Shown here in pieces: positions 9,601 to 19,236 of a stretch of 51,889 nucleotides of DNA. The DNA lies in the NCBI RefSeq assembly GCF_001583495.1, contig NZ_LQAQ01000107.1, positions 1 through 51,889 of the forward strand, read 5' to 3'. Made by a program: the position numbers and the translations under genes. The notes beneath the pieces are model-generated. The model was not told the DNA's origin. It saw nothing but the letters and a program-made list of their open reading frames with translations, and did no database searches. Positions within the stretch are counted from its first letter, which is position 1, and the number at the start of each line of letters is the position of its first letter. This DNA is from Flammeovirga sp. SJP92 (GTDB lineage Bacteria > Bacteroidota > Bacteroidia > Cytophagales > Flammeovirgaceae).

Positions 9601-11493
9601 ATGGAAAATTTTCTAACCAAAGAAGAGGTATTTGACAGATACAAAAATGCTGAAGCTTTAATTAGTGACTCTACCCTTTCGAACAAACAAAGGGAAAGGT
9701 ATTATAGCTTTTTTGTAGAAAGAAAAAACCTTGAAAGCCAAAAACTGCAAGAAGAACATCAACGAGAAATGGTTCGTCGTGATCTTCAGGAGAATGAAAG
9801 ACGTAGAACTTTTGAAAAAAAAGTCCAACTAATCGAAGATAAGAGGCAAGAAGAAATAAAGTTGCATAAAGCAATTAAAGACCTTGAAGAAGCTTTAAAA
9901 GGTGGACTCTTAACACCAGAATTTCTAATCAATAATAATATTGATATTGAATTTGTAATTAAGGAAAAAGGATGGACAAGAGTCTTGTTAGATGATAACA
10001 ATAAATATCGTGAAGCAATTGCAACATTTAAAGCAAACACATCTAATAAAGGATTAAAACATTTGCATGCTTATGATGAAGAAGGGAATGTAATTCATCC
10101 TGATGAAGCTATAACTAAAACTAAATACTATAAAGATCAATTTAAAACAATACCTCTTCATCTGGTAATTAAAAAGGGTGTTCGAACTCACTTTGCAATA
10201 TCTTGTACAGAATCCTTTATGAATTCACAATACTATGATAGGTATAAAGAGAGTGAAAGCGAATCACCTTTACATAAAGCTCTGAAATTTGAATTATTGA
10301 GAACACAATGTCTAGATATTTATGGTGAACTTTATGAATTTGATAAGGAAGAAATTAAACAAGAATATTACTATAACATTAAGGGAAAGCCTGTAAGGTT
10401 TGATATGGCAGTAGTAAAAAAAGGAGAGTCAAAACCTTATATCGCAATTGAATTTGCCGTAACACATCCAGTAGATAAGGTTAAAAGGAAAGCAATTCTA
10501 GAAGCGGATATACTATTAATTGAAAAAGACTATAACACAACTGATAAAAAAATACTAACCAATGAAAATTACATCGAAAAAGAAATTCTTAAAGGCATTG
10601 TCATCAACGGAGAACGTTACGACCCTGAATACGGATTTAGAGCTGACATTGTTAGAGACGAGAAAAATAGAGTCGAGGAACTTAATCGAGAGGTCGAAAA
10701 ATACAATCAAAAAAGAAGAGATGCAGAAGAAGCTCGAAGAGATGAAAATCAAAGAGTTAAAGGCATCAGAAAAATCATTATTCGAGAACCTGAAGAGAAG
10801 GAAAAATATAATAGAGAGATTAGAAGTGCGAGAAAAAGAATTCATAACATCTATCTCAGAATTAAAGAAAGAAGAGAATCAATTGCAAAATATAGACAAG
10901 AGGAAAGAGAATATTCAGAATCTGGAAAAGATGAACAAAGTTTATCAGAAAGGAATCGATTTCTTATGTCAGAACTCAATAAGTTTGGGCCAGTTGGAGA
11001 GAGAATTACAGACTTTCTACGAGTTGGAGAGCAAGCAAAAAGAAATGATGAAGAGTTGTCAAGAAGTATTGAACAGTTCGAAAATATTAGAGCAGAAAAT
11101 TCAGAATCTAGAAAAACAATTGATGCAATGGAAAAAGATTTGGAGTCATATAGAAACAAATTTGGAGGAGGGCAAGAATCCCTTGGAAGAGCTAAAGAAA
11201 TATCAAAACTTATTGATAAAACAAGACAAGGAGATTATCAACTTAGAGAAAAAAGAGAACGAATTAATCGAAAGGAGACAGAACTTTTGGAACGTGAATA
11301 CAATTTCATTAAACAAGAAATTGGAAATGGTAACGAACATCTCGGAGTGGGATTCAGAGAAATTGAAAATAGAAGAGAACAAATTCAAAATCTTAAAGGA
11401 AGAATACAGAATGGTATCAAGCATATGAAATCATTGTTGAGAACACATGAGTTTGAAAAATTATTATCGAAGATCGATTTAAACAGTAATTAA
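9601..11493 (+). CDS. Putative CoiA-like nuclease with long coiled-coil tail
   Basis: The 630-residue protein begins with a helical, Lys/Glu/Arg-rich region (about 1-110). A compact domain at about 215-300 resembles the PD-(D/E)XK core of CoiA-like proteins: H225-K226 on the first helix, E243/E246, D268 after an R-F pair, and E284 in YIAIEFAVTH. The usual Lys or Gln two residues after the last Glu is Ala286, so the active site is atypical. Residues about 330-600 are a long charged coiled coil. CoiA acts on DNA during transformation; whether this protein cuts DNA is unknown. It stands alone in the cargo block behind a palindrome. Third-position base use supports this frame over an overlapping 288-codon frame. 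Confidence 0.6.
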   Translation: MENFLTKEEVFDRYKNAEALISDSTLSNKQRERYYSFFVERKNLESQKLQEEHQREMVRRDLQENERRRTFEKKVQLIEDKRQEEIKLHKAIKDLEEALKGGLLTPEFLINNNIDIEFVIKEKGWTRVLLDDNNKYREAIATFKANTSNKGLKHLHAYDEEGNVIHPDEAITKTKYYKDQFKTIPLHLVIKKGVRTHFAISCTESFMNSQYYDRYKESESESPLHKALKFELLRTQCLDIYGELYEFDKEEIKQEYYYNIKGKPVRFDMAVVKKGESKPYIAIEFAVTHPVDKVKRKAILEADILLIEKDYNTTDKKILTNENYIEKEILKGIVINGERYDPEYGFRADIVRDEKNRVEELNREVEKYNQKRRDAEEARRDENQRVKGIRKIIIREPEEKEKYNREIRSARKRIHNIYLRIKERRESIAKYRQEEREYSESGKDEQSLSERNRFLMSELNKFGPVGERITDFLRVGEQAKRNDEELSRSIEQFENIRAENSESRKTIDAMEKDLESYRNKFGGGQESLGRAKEISKLIDKTRQGDYQLREKRERINRKETELLEREYNFIKQEIGNGNEHLGVGFREIENRREQIQNLKGRIQNGIKHMKSLLRTHEFEKLLSKIDLNSN

Positions 11494-11585
11494 TTTTTTA
11501 AGTGTTTAATTAGACACTCCCTTACTATTTTGACATGGTGAATATATTGCCATAACGGTATGTTGTAAAAGGAACGTGTATATTA

Positions 11586-11954
11586 TCACTGATTGTTAAT
11601 GACATTATTAAGCATTTTATTATGAGCTTGAGTTAATTCTTTATCGTATGCAAACATTTCGATCATTTCACCAAGATGTCTAGCGATCATTCTATTGAAT
11701 TCAGTTAACTTTTCTAGGCTGTCACCACGATCCACACAGGTTTTATAAGATACAAACGTTTTGGCCCAGTAATCATGGTAAAAGTTTTGTAGATCTTCAG
11801 GTGCAGTGGGTAACATATCTTTAAGCATGGTGTCAAGAATGTTAATAGCTTCATGGCTACTATTGTATTCCTTTCTAACTTTACCTCTAGTTAATTTTCT
11901 ATGAAAGTAGTAGACGATTGCTGATATTGTGATGATTGTAATAATAATTTTCAT
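11586..11954 (-). CDS. Small single-helix membrane protein, unknown
   Basis: From the ATG complementary to 11952-11954 the product is 122 residues with an N-terminal transmembrane helix (IIITIITISAIVYYF) and a helical, charged soluble domain. An in-frame start at 11990 would put 12 polar residues before the helix and is less likely. It converges with the nuclease/coiled-coil gene, which ends 93 bases away. No family is recognised. Confidence 0.55.
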   Translation of the reverse strand: MKIIITIITISAIVYYFHRKLTRGKVRKEYNSSHEAINILDTMLKDMLPTAPEDLQNFYHDYWAKTFVSYKTCVDRGDSLEKLTEFNRMIARHLGEMIEMFAYDKELTQAHNKMLNNVINNQ

Positions 11955-12395
11955 GCTATTAGATTTTTTTGATAAAACGAATAAAGGCAACAGGAATGGT
12001 TATGAGCCACTCTACCATAAATATTACTATTTTATATATTATTAATAACTATCTATGTATACAAGCGAATGAAACTTTTAATAGAATTTAATCTTAAATT
12101 ACAGATTCAATAATATATTTGGTTTAACACCCAGCTTGGGTCGATATACCTATAGTGATCGTAAGGAAACTATGGGTAGTTTAATATGACTATACTCTAA
12201 ATGAACTAATCACAGAAATAGTTATAATTATCTAAGGTGATGATACTCCCCCAAGAACTTAATTACTGTCCACTATTGACTCCAATGCCTATACTAAGTC
12301 TACTAGATAATCATTTATGTTCTCTGTTGATGATATATAGAATCTAATGCCAAAATACTCAAAATCAAACACAAAGAGATCTTTTGAAAGTGACT
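11955..12395. other. Intergenic, no gene seen
   Basis: AT-rich stretch between two minus-strand small genes. No coding frame or strong structure is evident. Confidence 0.45.
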
Positions 12396-12788
12396 CTACC
12401 ATTTTATTTCTTCATTATTTATAAAATATGACACACGACTTTTTTTACCATCATGGTATGCTACAATCACACCGTCGTCCAAGTAATATTTCAACATGAC
12501 ATCATTGAGATTTCCTCCTTTCATAAATGTCTCGCAAACCTTAGTTAAGTTACCCTTCAGGAGAGAACTCATAGCTCTAGCTTCGATCTCTGACAAGTTC
12601 CAAATATACTCAACCACAACTAAATCAAAATCAGTTACAGACAGTTTTACTATTGTTATTTCATGGCCATTTTCAGTGTAAGTCTGTCCAACAATTGATT
12701 GCCCATCAGCAACCCACTCTCTCAATGACTGTGCGTTAACTACAAATGAGCAAATACACAGAACAATACTTAATAATAACTTTCTCAT
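12396..12788 (-). CDS. Small exported protein, unknown
   Basis: The 130-residue product starts with a clear signal peptide (MRKLLLSIVLCICSFVVNAQ, cleavage after N-A-Q or nearby), a common Bacteroidota signal ending. The mature ~110 residues have alternating hydrophobic positions (ITIVKLSVTDFDLVVVEYIW) and no cysteines or catalytic motif I can name. It is probably periplasmic. It stands alone on the minus strand within the cargo block. Confidence 0.65.
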   Translation of the reverse strand: MRKLLLSIVLCICSFVVNAQSLREWVADGQSIVGQTYTENGHEITIVKLSVTDFDLVVVEYIWNLSEIEARAMSSLLKGNLTKVCETFMKGGNLNDVMLKYYLDDGVIVAYHDGKKSRVSYFINNEEIKW

Positions 12789-13209
12789 TACTTTAAATCG
12801 ATCGATTTTATCTTAAAGTCAACATTCTACATACCAATTTTCAGAGAAACATACATACCATTGTATTAATCTTTTATTTCAAAGTCAATCACAGCATACT
12901 TGTACACCGATGTAAAACCAAGTGTTAAATCTAAAACAGATAACTATTTTGATTTTACTTTGATGTTAAACGTATCGTATTTAGTTATTGATTTCCTTTA
13001 AAAGGTCAAATATTACCTTAATTGGACCAAATCTAACAGGGAGGAAAAACCATTGTTAATTTCAGCTACCTTTCAATTACAGGAACTCAACAGCCCTCTT
13101 TTACCAATGGTTGAGTTATAAAGAAACGTGTCGATTGCTGTAGTGTAACATTAATATCAAAAAGTAACTTTTGAAGTAGTTCACAACTTTCCTCCAAAAC
13201 TGAGCAAGG
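12789..13209. other. Intergenic, no gene seen
   Basis: AT-rich stretch upstream of the minus-strand exported-protein gene. It should contain that gene's promoter; nothing else can be supported. Confidence 0.4.
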
Positions 13210-13438
13210 ATGTTTTTTTGGGAGGAACTATACTCATTACATAAGTACAGTAATAATGCTTTATCCCCTTTAGATGGGGGACTACTAAAACCTCAAAATA
13301 AATATAGCGTTTTAACTCTAGTTGAAATCATTTTCTATTGGGAACGGAAATGTTTTTTGAGAGAAAAAGAGGAATTCTCAAGTAGTACCTAGTGATGAAA
13401 AGGTGAAAATCAAAGATGCTTTTTTAATTAATATTAAA
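13210..13438 (+). pseudogene. Decayed 3' end of a DUF6549/spanin-like gene
   Basis: The conceptual product YSVLTLVEIIFYWERKCFL aligns with YSVLAPVEIISYWERKWFL of the intact gene at 6202-6870. After a frameshift near 13370 the homology continues in another frame, where VKIKDAF matches the intact VDIRDTF. The 5' two-thirds of the gene is missing and there is no plausible start, so it is a remnant. It is followed by the second copy of the 104-bp repeat. Homology upstream of about 13265 is weak. Confidence 0.75.
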
Positions 13439-13538
13439 ATAACACATTGCACGATTTTGAAGATTGTGATTTATGTTATAATATTAAGAATGAATCGTTA
13501 AGCAGTTAAGCCCTCCTCTATTTTAGAGTTGGGCTTTT
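13435..13538 (+). repeat. 104-bp direct repeat, copy 2
   Basis: Same-orientation copy of 6863-6966, about 90% identical by eye and without gaps. With the adjacent pseudogene the total duplicated tract is longer but more diverged. Confidence 0.85.
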
Positions 13539-13539
13539 T
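13508..13539 (+). terminator. Rho-independent terminator (copy 2)
   Basis: AAGCCC and CTCTA pair with TAGAG and GGGCTT, followed by a T-run. The outer stem is fully Watson-Crick here, unlike copy 1. Confidence 0.75.
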
Positions 13540-13653
13540 GTTCTTTTCTCAAATATTCTCATTTAGAGTATTTAAGATCAAGTCATATCTCTACACTTTT
13601 AGAGAATGAAAATTAAATATTTTCATTGTTAATTTTTTGTGTGTAAACTTTCA

Positions 13654-14715
13654 TCAATATCCGATAATTAAAACGGTGAAGAATTTTGGAGATTGATTAC
13701 GATCTTCTGTATCAAGTGTCGTTTGCCAAATTTTCACTGTATTATTTGAGTTTATTTCACGTATATATGTTTTTTCTGTCATATATTTTCTTTTAGGACC
13801 ATAATCAGATACATAAGCAATCGATCTTATTTTTTTTGGATTCTCAAATGTAATTTGCCCAGATTTAGAATTGTAATCTAATATTCCTTTTCTTTCAGAT
13901 ACCTTACCATTTTCGACCTTTAAAATACCTAGAATTTGGAATTTTTCTAGTTGGGTTATAGAGTTATTTATTTCTTCAAGTTTATTTTCATACTCAGATA
14001 ACCATACATAATCTGGTTTTCCCTCTTTAGGTATTTTAAGTGAAAATGTTCCTTTATTTGTGTTGATTATTAATTCTGCCTCTGGGTAAATAGTAATGTT
14101 ATCTTGTGTTTTAATCTCTTTTCTTGTGCATGTGATTGAATTCAAGCCACGATCTAATAAAAATGGTGTTATACTGTCATCCACAATTACAACCTCTCCA
14201 TCTACTATACATTTACAAGTCATAATAGTTGTATCGTAACTTACATTTCTTAAATATGTTTCTGTATCATCTTTCTTTTCAATATCAATATTTACCATAG
14301 TTTTTAAAAGTGTAGGTTTAAAAACTAATTTTCTGGAATTAAGTTCTTGGCATTGATACCATTGTGAAATAGCATCTCTTACTACAGAGTTTTTGTAAGT
14401 GAAATTTTCTGCATCATTTTTATATAAAGACTCATAATTTTCACAAATGTGTGATATATTTTCTTCCTTACTGCCAAATGAAAAACCTACTGATTCTAAC
14501 ATATCTGTTACGTCAACGCCTAAGTCAAAACCTTGCTTTCTAGAATTTCCTGAACAGTGATTTTCATATATGTATTTAGCAACAGATGCTTTTGAGTATC
14601 TGATTTCAATATTTCTAGATGCTAAACGCAATACCTCATTACAATTGTCTTGTGCATTTAAAGATAAAATCGGTAATACAATAAATATGCAAATAAATAT
14701 GATTGAATTTTTCAT
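13654..14715 (-). CDS. Exported protein, unknown function
   Basis: The 353-residue product has a signal peptide (MKNSIIFICIFIVLPILSLNAQ) with a typical N-A-Q end. The mature N-terminal half has several cysteines (DNCNEVL, NHCSGNS, ICENYES, YQCQELN) that could form disulphides, and the C-terminal half looks beta-rich (LEKFQILGILKVENGKV). No catalytic motif is recognised. It is likely periplasmic or surface-associated. It is transcribed divergently from the 4-TM gene, with 264 bases between them that must hold both promoters. Confidence 0.65.
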   Translation of the reverse strand: MKNSIIFICIFIVLPILSLNAQDNCNEVLRLASRNIEIRYSKASVAKYIYENHCSGNSRKQGFDLGVDVTDMLESVGFSFGSKEENISHICENYESLYKNDAENFTYKNSVVRDAISQWYQCQELNSRKLVFKPTLLKTMVNIDIEKKDDTETYLRNVSYDTTIMTCKCIVDGEVVIVDDSITPFLLDRGLNSITCTRKEIKTQDNITIYPEAELIINTNKGTFSLKIPKEGKPDYVWLSEYENKLEEINNSITQLEKFQILGILKVENGKVSERKGILDYNSKSGQITFENPKKIRSIAYVSDYGPKRKYMTEKTYIREINSNNTVKIWQTTLDTEDRNQSPKFFTVLIIGY

Positions 14716-14979
14716 AAAAGCTGATGTTTGTTAATTCTATAAAATGTAAACAAATGTAAATATTTTATTGGTAATAATCTATATTTTTTATCCATTTCTA
14801 GCTTTTAAAAAAATGTTTTGCATTTTTTCTTTGTTGACGTTTTAATGATTTGGGTCTAAATATATTTTACGAAAATGGTTGCAGGTATCTTTAAATTGCT
14901 TTGTTGATGATATTATTTTTGTATAGCACAATATTTTATCTGAAAAGATTTGTTTCAATAAGCTAAGGTGGTATTTTTA

Positions 14980-15690
14980 ATGTCAATTATCTATTCTGCA
15001 AACAAAACTTACAATGAAACCATGACAAACCAATTTACGCTAAGGGATATTCTTGTTTATACATTAACGGGGTTGTTCTTTTCATTCTTAATTGTGATAA
15101 ACTTGCCAGATTTATTGAAAGTTATACCACTTGATAAAAATAATAATACAGTTGTGGTTCTATTGATAGTACCATTGTTTTATTTGTTAGGTCATTTCAT
15201 TATGGGAATTGATGAATTATTATTAAACCGGCTTCTTCCAAAGGTTTATACTTACAAAAAGAAAGCAAAAATATTTACTAAAATTTTCTACGGGTATAGA
15301 AATAATTCTCTTAAGGTCGAAAATGAAATTTCTGAATCTGATTTCTTAAAAAAGTGTGATAGCTTAATAAAAGAAAGCAACTATGATAAAGCTGAATATT
15401 ATCAAGCGATGAGTGACTTATTTAAAGGGTTAGTAATGTCAATTTATCTTATTGGTTTTCTTACGATCATTTTAAAAATATTTTCTGAAACTTGCCTGAG
15501 AAGTATAATTAGTGAGGACTTTACCTTTAATTTAAAATATTGGATTTTACTATTAGAGGGATTAATGTTTTTTATATTTTTATACAGAGCAAGAATGTTC
15601 TCTGCCTATTATGTGAGACATGTACTTAGATTAAGTGAATCTCTCAGACCTGATACCGAAGTTAATCCTTATACTAATAGTCAAAACTAA
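14980..15690 (+). CDS. Four-helix membrane protein, unknown
   Basis: From the ATG at 14980 the product is 236 residues. Four hydrophobic helices are seen at about 23-42, 57-76, 150-168 and 186-203, with a ~70-residue charged loop between helices 2 and 3. This 4-TM plan with a large central soluble loop resembles membrane effectors seen near defence genes, but no named family is recognised. An ATG at 15022 would drop 14 residues; a GTG at 14968 would add four. The next gene begins 5 bases after the stop, and the restriction operon follows, so it may be part of that island. Confidence 0.65.
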   Translation: MSIIYSANKTYNETMTNQFTLRDILVYTLTGLFFSFLIVINLPDLLKVIPLDKNNNTVVVLLIVPLFYLLGHFIMGIDELLLNRLLPKVYTYKKKAKIFTKIFYGYRNNSLKVENEISESDFLKKCDSLIKESNYDKAEYYQAMSDLFKGLVMSIYLIGFLTIILKIFSETCLRSIISEDFTFNLKYWILLLEGLMFFIFLYRARMFSAYYVRHVLRLSESLRPDTEVNPYTNSQN

Positions 15691-15695
15691 TTGAG

Positions 15696-16232
15696 ATGAA
15701 TATAATAGCAAAAGGATCTGATAGATCTGGTTTATATCAAGAATACTTAATGGAGTTGTTAACTGATGATGAGCATTTTATAAGAATGCCTCATAAAGTT
15801 ACTTACAATGGAAGAAAAAAAGACTGTATCATTTATTTCAATGAGAAGTTGAAATTTTGGTATGGGTATATTTATTGGGAGGATACGGAGTATCATTGGA
15901 ATGCTTTTGGAGTGTGTGATGACCCATTTAAAGAAAATGATCTTAGGATTGTATGTGAGATTAATATTACTGACAAAAAAAATGGAATGACTGAAGGGAG
16001 ATTTATTTCTGATAATGATGAAATATATCTTTCTCATACAGGAAATTTTAGTAGGAAAAAATATGTTGACTTTAAGTCTTTCTTAGATGCTTATCCTCAT
16101 GATTTGAAAATTGTCACGATAGGGGGAAAGGAATACATTAAAGTCGCTAATTTATTTGAGGAAGATTACAACGACTTTTATCTAGGAATTCTATCTTTTA
16201 TTAAAGTTGTGAATGAATTTAAACGTTCGTGA
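15696..16232 (+). CDS. Soluble protein of unknown function, partner of the 4-TM protein
   Basis: The 178-residue product has no signal or transmembrane helix. It is rich in aromatic residues (FWYGYIYWEDTEYHW) and acidic patches, and looks like a mixed alpha/beta fold. Its ATG lies 5 bases after the stop of the 4-TM gene, so the two are almost surely co-expressed, and the helicase-nuclease gene starts 54 bases after its stop. It could be a sensor or regulator of the membrane protein; that is inference from context only. Confidence 0.6.
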   Translation: MNIIAKGSDRSGLYQEYLMELLTDDEHFIRMPHKVTYNGRKKDCIIYFNEKLKFWYGYIYWEDTEYHWNAFGVCDDPFKENDLRIVCEINITDKKNGMTEGRFISDNDEIYLSHTGNFSRKKYVDFKSFLDAYPHDLKIVTIGGKEYIKVANLFEEDYNDFYLGILSFIKVVNEFKRS

Positions 16233-16286
16233 TTATTTGAATTGAATGACTAACTTTATTTATAGAAGCTATTTAACAACACTGGT

Positions 16287-19232
16287 ATGAAACCTATTGA
16301 AAACTTTACCGCATTAGAAGAGAATGATTTGTGGCCAAAGCTCAAGCCGAATAATGGACAACTTGAAGCAATTAAGACTACTGAAGGTCCTGTTCTTATT
16401 ATTGCAGGCCCTGGTTCTGGAAAAACATTTACTCTTGTAGAGAGAGTGATTTACCTGATTACTGTGAAAGGTGTTGATCCTGAAAACATAGTGATTAGTA
16501 CATTTACAGAGAAAGCAGCTGCAGAACTTCTTACTAGAATCTCAAACCGATTGCTTGAACTTGGTGTGAAGGCCAATTTGCAAGAAATGTATATCGGTAC
16601 TCTTCACTCTATATTTTTGAGGTTGATTGAGGAATATAAAGAGTATACATCATTACATAAGCATTATAGGATTCTTGATTCTTTTGATCAAGAATATATG
16701 GTTTATAAAAACCTCAATGAATTTTTAGATATTGAGGATATAGAGTTATTGGTTTCTGAAAGACTTTCTAGGTGGCCAAAAACACAAGCTATTGCCAAAC
16801 TTATCAATAAGGTATCGGAAGAAGATATTTCTACTGAGAGTTTAATTAATTCTTCAGAGATCGATATTCACGCATTGGGTCTTGTTTATGATAAATATCT
16901 TGAAATTCTGAAGCAAGAAAATGCTTTAGACTTTTCTTTCATACAAGTAGAGATGTTGAGGTTATTGGAGCGTAACCCTCAAGTGGTGCAATCACTTAAA
17001 GAAAAGTTGAAGTACTTAATGATTGATGAGTACCAGGATACAAATACAATTCAAGAAAAAATCATATTCAAGCTACTGAACAATCAGAATAATATCTGTG
17101 TAGTGGGAGATGATGATCAAGGTCTTTACCGCTTTAGAGGTGCAACGATTCGAAATATTTTGGAGTTCCCTCAGAATTTTCAAAAAGGCACTTGCAAGGA
17201 AGTAAGGATCAATATCAACTACCGCTCTCATGAAGGAATTATTGATTTTTACAATGAGTTTATGCAGCAATATCAATGGACTTATCAAGGGAAAACTTTC
17301 CGTTTTGATAAGACTATTGAAGCTGGTAAACCTTCAGATACTTCTAGACCTGGAGTTGTAAAACTATCGACTGATATATCTAGGGAAGATTGGTTTGAAC
17401 AGGTATATGATACCATTGTTGAATTGAAAGAAAAAGGAATAGTAACAGATAACAATCAGATCGCTTTTCTATTCAGTTCTGTAAAAAATCAGACTAGAGC
17501 TATACCATTAGCAAACTATTTAGAGGAAAGAGGTATACCTATCTATTCTCCAAGATCTGCTCAGTACTTTGATAGGCCAGAAGTGAAATTATTGATAGGT
17601 GCGTTCTTTTATCTTTTTCCTAATATATGGGACGAATTAGAAGATACGAAAGGAAACTATGATTCAATATGGGATTATTATGAAACTTGTGAGGTAGAGT
17701 TTGCTAATAAGATAAAAGAAGATGAAGCTTTACATAATGATTTATTACGATGGGGAGCAATGAGAGGTGATGAACACACAAAAATGTTTAAAAACACTGA
17801 TTATGCTTTTTCAGGCCTTTTCTTTGAGTTGTTGCAATTCCCAATGTTTTCAGAATTTCTGGATATAACCTTGAAAGAATCAGTTTCTGATCAAAGGGCT
17901 TCTTACAATATTTCTATTTTCTCTCAACTAATTGTGAAATTTGAGTTTTTAGAGAAAATATCTGTCCTAAGACCTACTAAGTTAGGACATAACCTTAGAA
18001 GTTTGTTTAATCAATATTTCAGATTCTTGCGTTCCGGAGGTATGGAAGAATACCAAGGGTATGATGAAAAAGCTCCTTCAGGTTCTGTTTCCTTTATGAC
18101 TATTCACCAGTCGAAAGGGTTAGAGTTTCCAATTGTATTTGTTGATTCTCTTTACCACAGACCAAAATCTCAACATAATGAATTGGATGTGAGATTACAG
18201 CAGTTGTTTTCTGATAAACCTGTTTTTGAGCCTTGGGATAGAATGAAGTATTATGATTTTTATCGTTTGTTTTATACAGCATTTTCAAGGCCACAAAATC
18301 TATTGGTATTGACTACACATGAGATTAGAGAAGGAAAGGCTTGGCATTCCCCATCGAAATTATTGGAGAAATCCTTTGATGAACTTCCTCAATGGAATGA
18401 TACTATGTTTACAAAGGAGAACTTGGTATTAGAAAAGGTAGAAGCTGCCAATATTAAAAAGTCATATGCTTTTACTTCTGACATCTTATTTTATGAAAAT
18501 TGCCCTCTTCAATATAAATTTTATAAACACCTTGAGTTCTCTGCAGTAAGGCAAGCAGCAACATTGTTTGGTTCACTGGTACATGCAACTATTGAAGATG
18601 TACATAAAGCAGTACTCAGGGGTGAGAGTGGAAAAGTCAATACAGAACAGATAGAAAGTTGGTTCCAAGAAAACTACAATACTTTGAGTATAAGTAATAG
18701 GAGCTATTTAGCAGAACCTCAACTAAATGCAGCACTTAAGCAAGTGCTGAGGTATAAAGATAAAAATGAATCACAATTCCATCGAATTCAAGAAGCTGAA
18801 GTGGATGTATCTTTGGTAAAAGAAGAATTCATTTTGAAGGGGCAGATAGATTTGATTAAAGGGGAAGATGGCACGGTGGAAATTATTGATTTTAAATCAG
18901 AGAAGAAACCCGATATTAATCATCCTGACAATAGAGATAGGATAGAGCGATATAGAAGACAGTTAGAAGTGTATGCTCACCTAGTAGAGGAGAAAACAGG
19001 GCAGAAGGTTTCTAAGATGAATCTTTATTATACGGGAGAAGAAAATGGTATTCCAACATTAACTTTCCCTAATAATAAGTCTTCTATTAATGATACAATT
19101 GATACCTTTGAAAAGGTAGTCAGTAAAATAGAAAGTAATAATTATGATATGTCTTCAGTTAACAAATGTGATAAGCTTTGTGGTAACTGTGATATGAGGC
19201 ATTATTGTAATCCAAAATATCCAAAAGAATAA
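16287..19232 (+). CDS. UvrD/PcrA-like helicase fused to an Fe-S PD-(D/E)XK nuclease
   Basis: The 981-residue protein has the full SF1A motor: Walker A AGPGSGKT (A40-T47), DEYQDT (D247-), GDDDQGLYRFRGA, the IHQSKGLEFPIVFVD motif and LFYTAFSRPQ. The C-terminal ~240 residues form a RecB/Cas4-type nuclease: D855 in KGQIDL, D868-F-K870 in IIDFKSEK, and cysteines C739, C965, C968 and C974 (C-x2-C-x5-C), spaced like the 4Fe-4S cluster of Cas4 and AddB. It should unwind and cut DNA. It heads an operon with a small protein, a DNA methyltransferase and a DEAH endonuclease, so it is more likely a defence component than housekeeping repair. The next gene starts 4 bases after its stop. Confidence 0.9.
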   Translation: MKPIENFTALEENDLWPKLKPNNGQLEAIKTTEGPVLIIAGPGSGKTFTLVERVIYLITVKGVDPENIVISTFTEKAAAELLTRISNRLLELGVKANLQEMYIGTLHSIFLRLIEEYKEYTSLHKHYRILDSFDQEYMVYKNLNEFLDIEDIELLVSERLSRWPKTQAIAKLINKVSEEDISTESLINSSEIDIHALGLVYDKYLEILKQENALDFSFIQVEMLRLLERNPQVVQSLKEKLKYLMIDEYQDTNTIQEKIIFKLLNNQNNICVVGDDDQGLYRFRGATIRNILEFPQNFQKGTCKEVRININYRSHEGIIDFYNEFMQQYQWTYQGKTFRFDKTIEAGKPSDTSRPGVVKLSTDISREDWFEQVYDTIVELKEKGIVTDNNQIAFLFSSVKNQTRAIPLANYLEERGIPIYSPRSAQYFDRPEVKLLIGAFFYLFPNIWDELEDTKGNYDSIWDYYETCEVEFANKIKEDEALHNDLLRWGAMRGDEHTKMFKNTDYAFSGLFFELLQFPMFSEFLDITLKESVSDQRASYNISIFSQLIVKFEFLEKISVLRPTKLGHNLRSLFNQYFRFLRSGGMEEYQGYDEKAPSGSVSFMTIHQSKGLEFPIVFVDSLYHRPKSQHNELDVRLQQLFSDKPVFEPWDRMKYYDFYRLFYTAFSRPQNLLVLTTHEIREGKAWHSPSKLLEKSFDELPQWNDTMFTKENLVLEKVEAANIKKSYAFTSDILFYENCPLQYKFYKHLEFSAVRQAATLFGSLVHATIEDVHKAVLRGESGKVNTEQIESWFQENYNTLSISNRSYLAEPQLNAALKQVLRYKDKNESQFHRIQEAEVDVSLVKEEFILKGQIDLIKGEDGTVEIIDFKSEKKPDINHPDNRDRIERYRRQLEVYAHLVEEKTGQKVSKMNLYYTGEENGIPTLTFPNNKSSINDTIDTFEKVVSKIESNNYDMSSVNKCDKLCGNCDMRHYCNPKYPKE

Positions 19233-19236
19233 TAAT

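Noticed and set aside
10555-11424. Minus-strand frames inside the nuclease/coiled-coil gene
   Set aside because: They are Ser/Phe/Leu-rich mirror images of a purine-rich coding strand and have no start context or domain.
13210-13392. A 60-codon frame as an independent gene
   Set aside because: Its C-terminal part is a frameshifted remnant of the DUF6549-like gene, so it is listed as a pseudogene.
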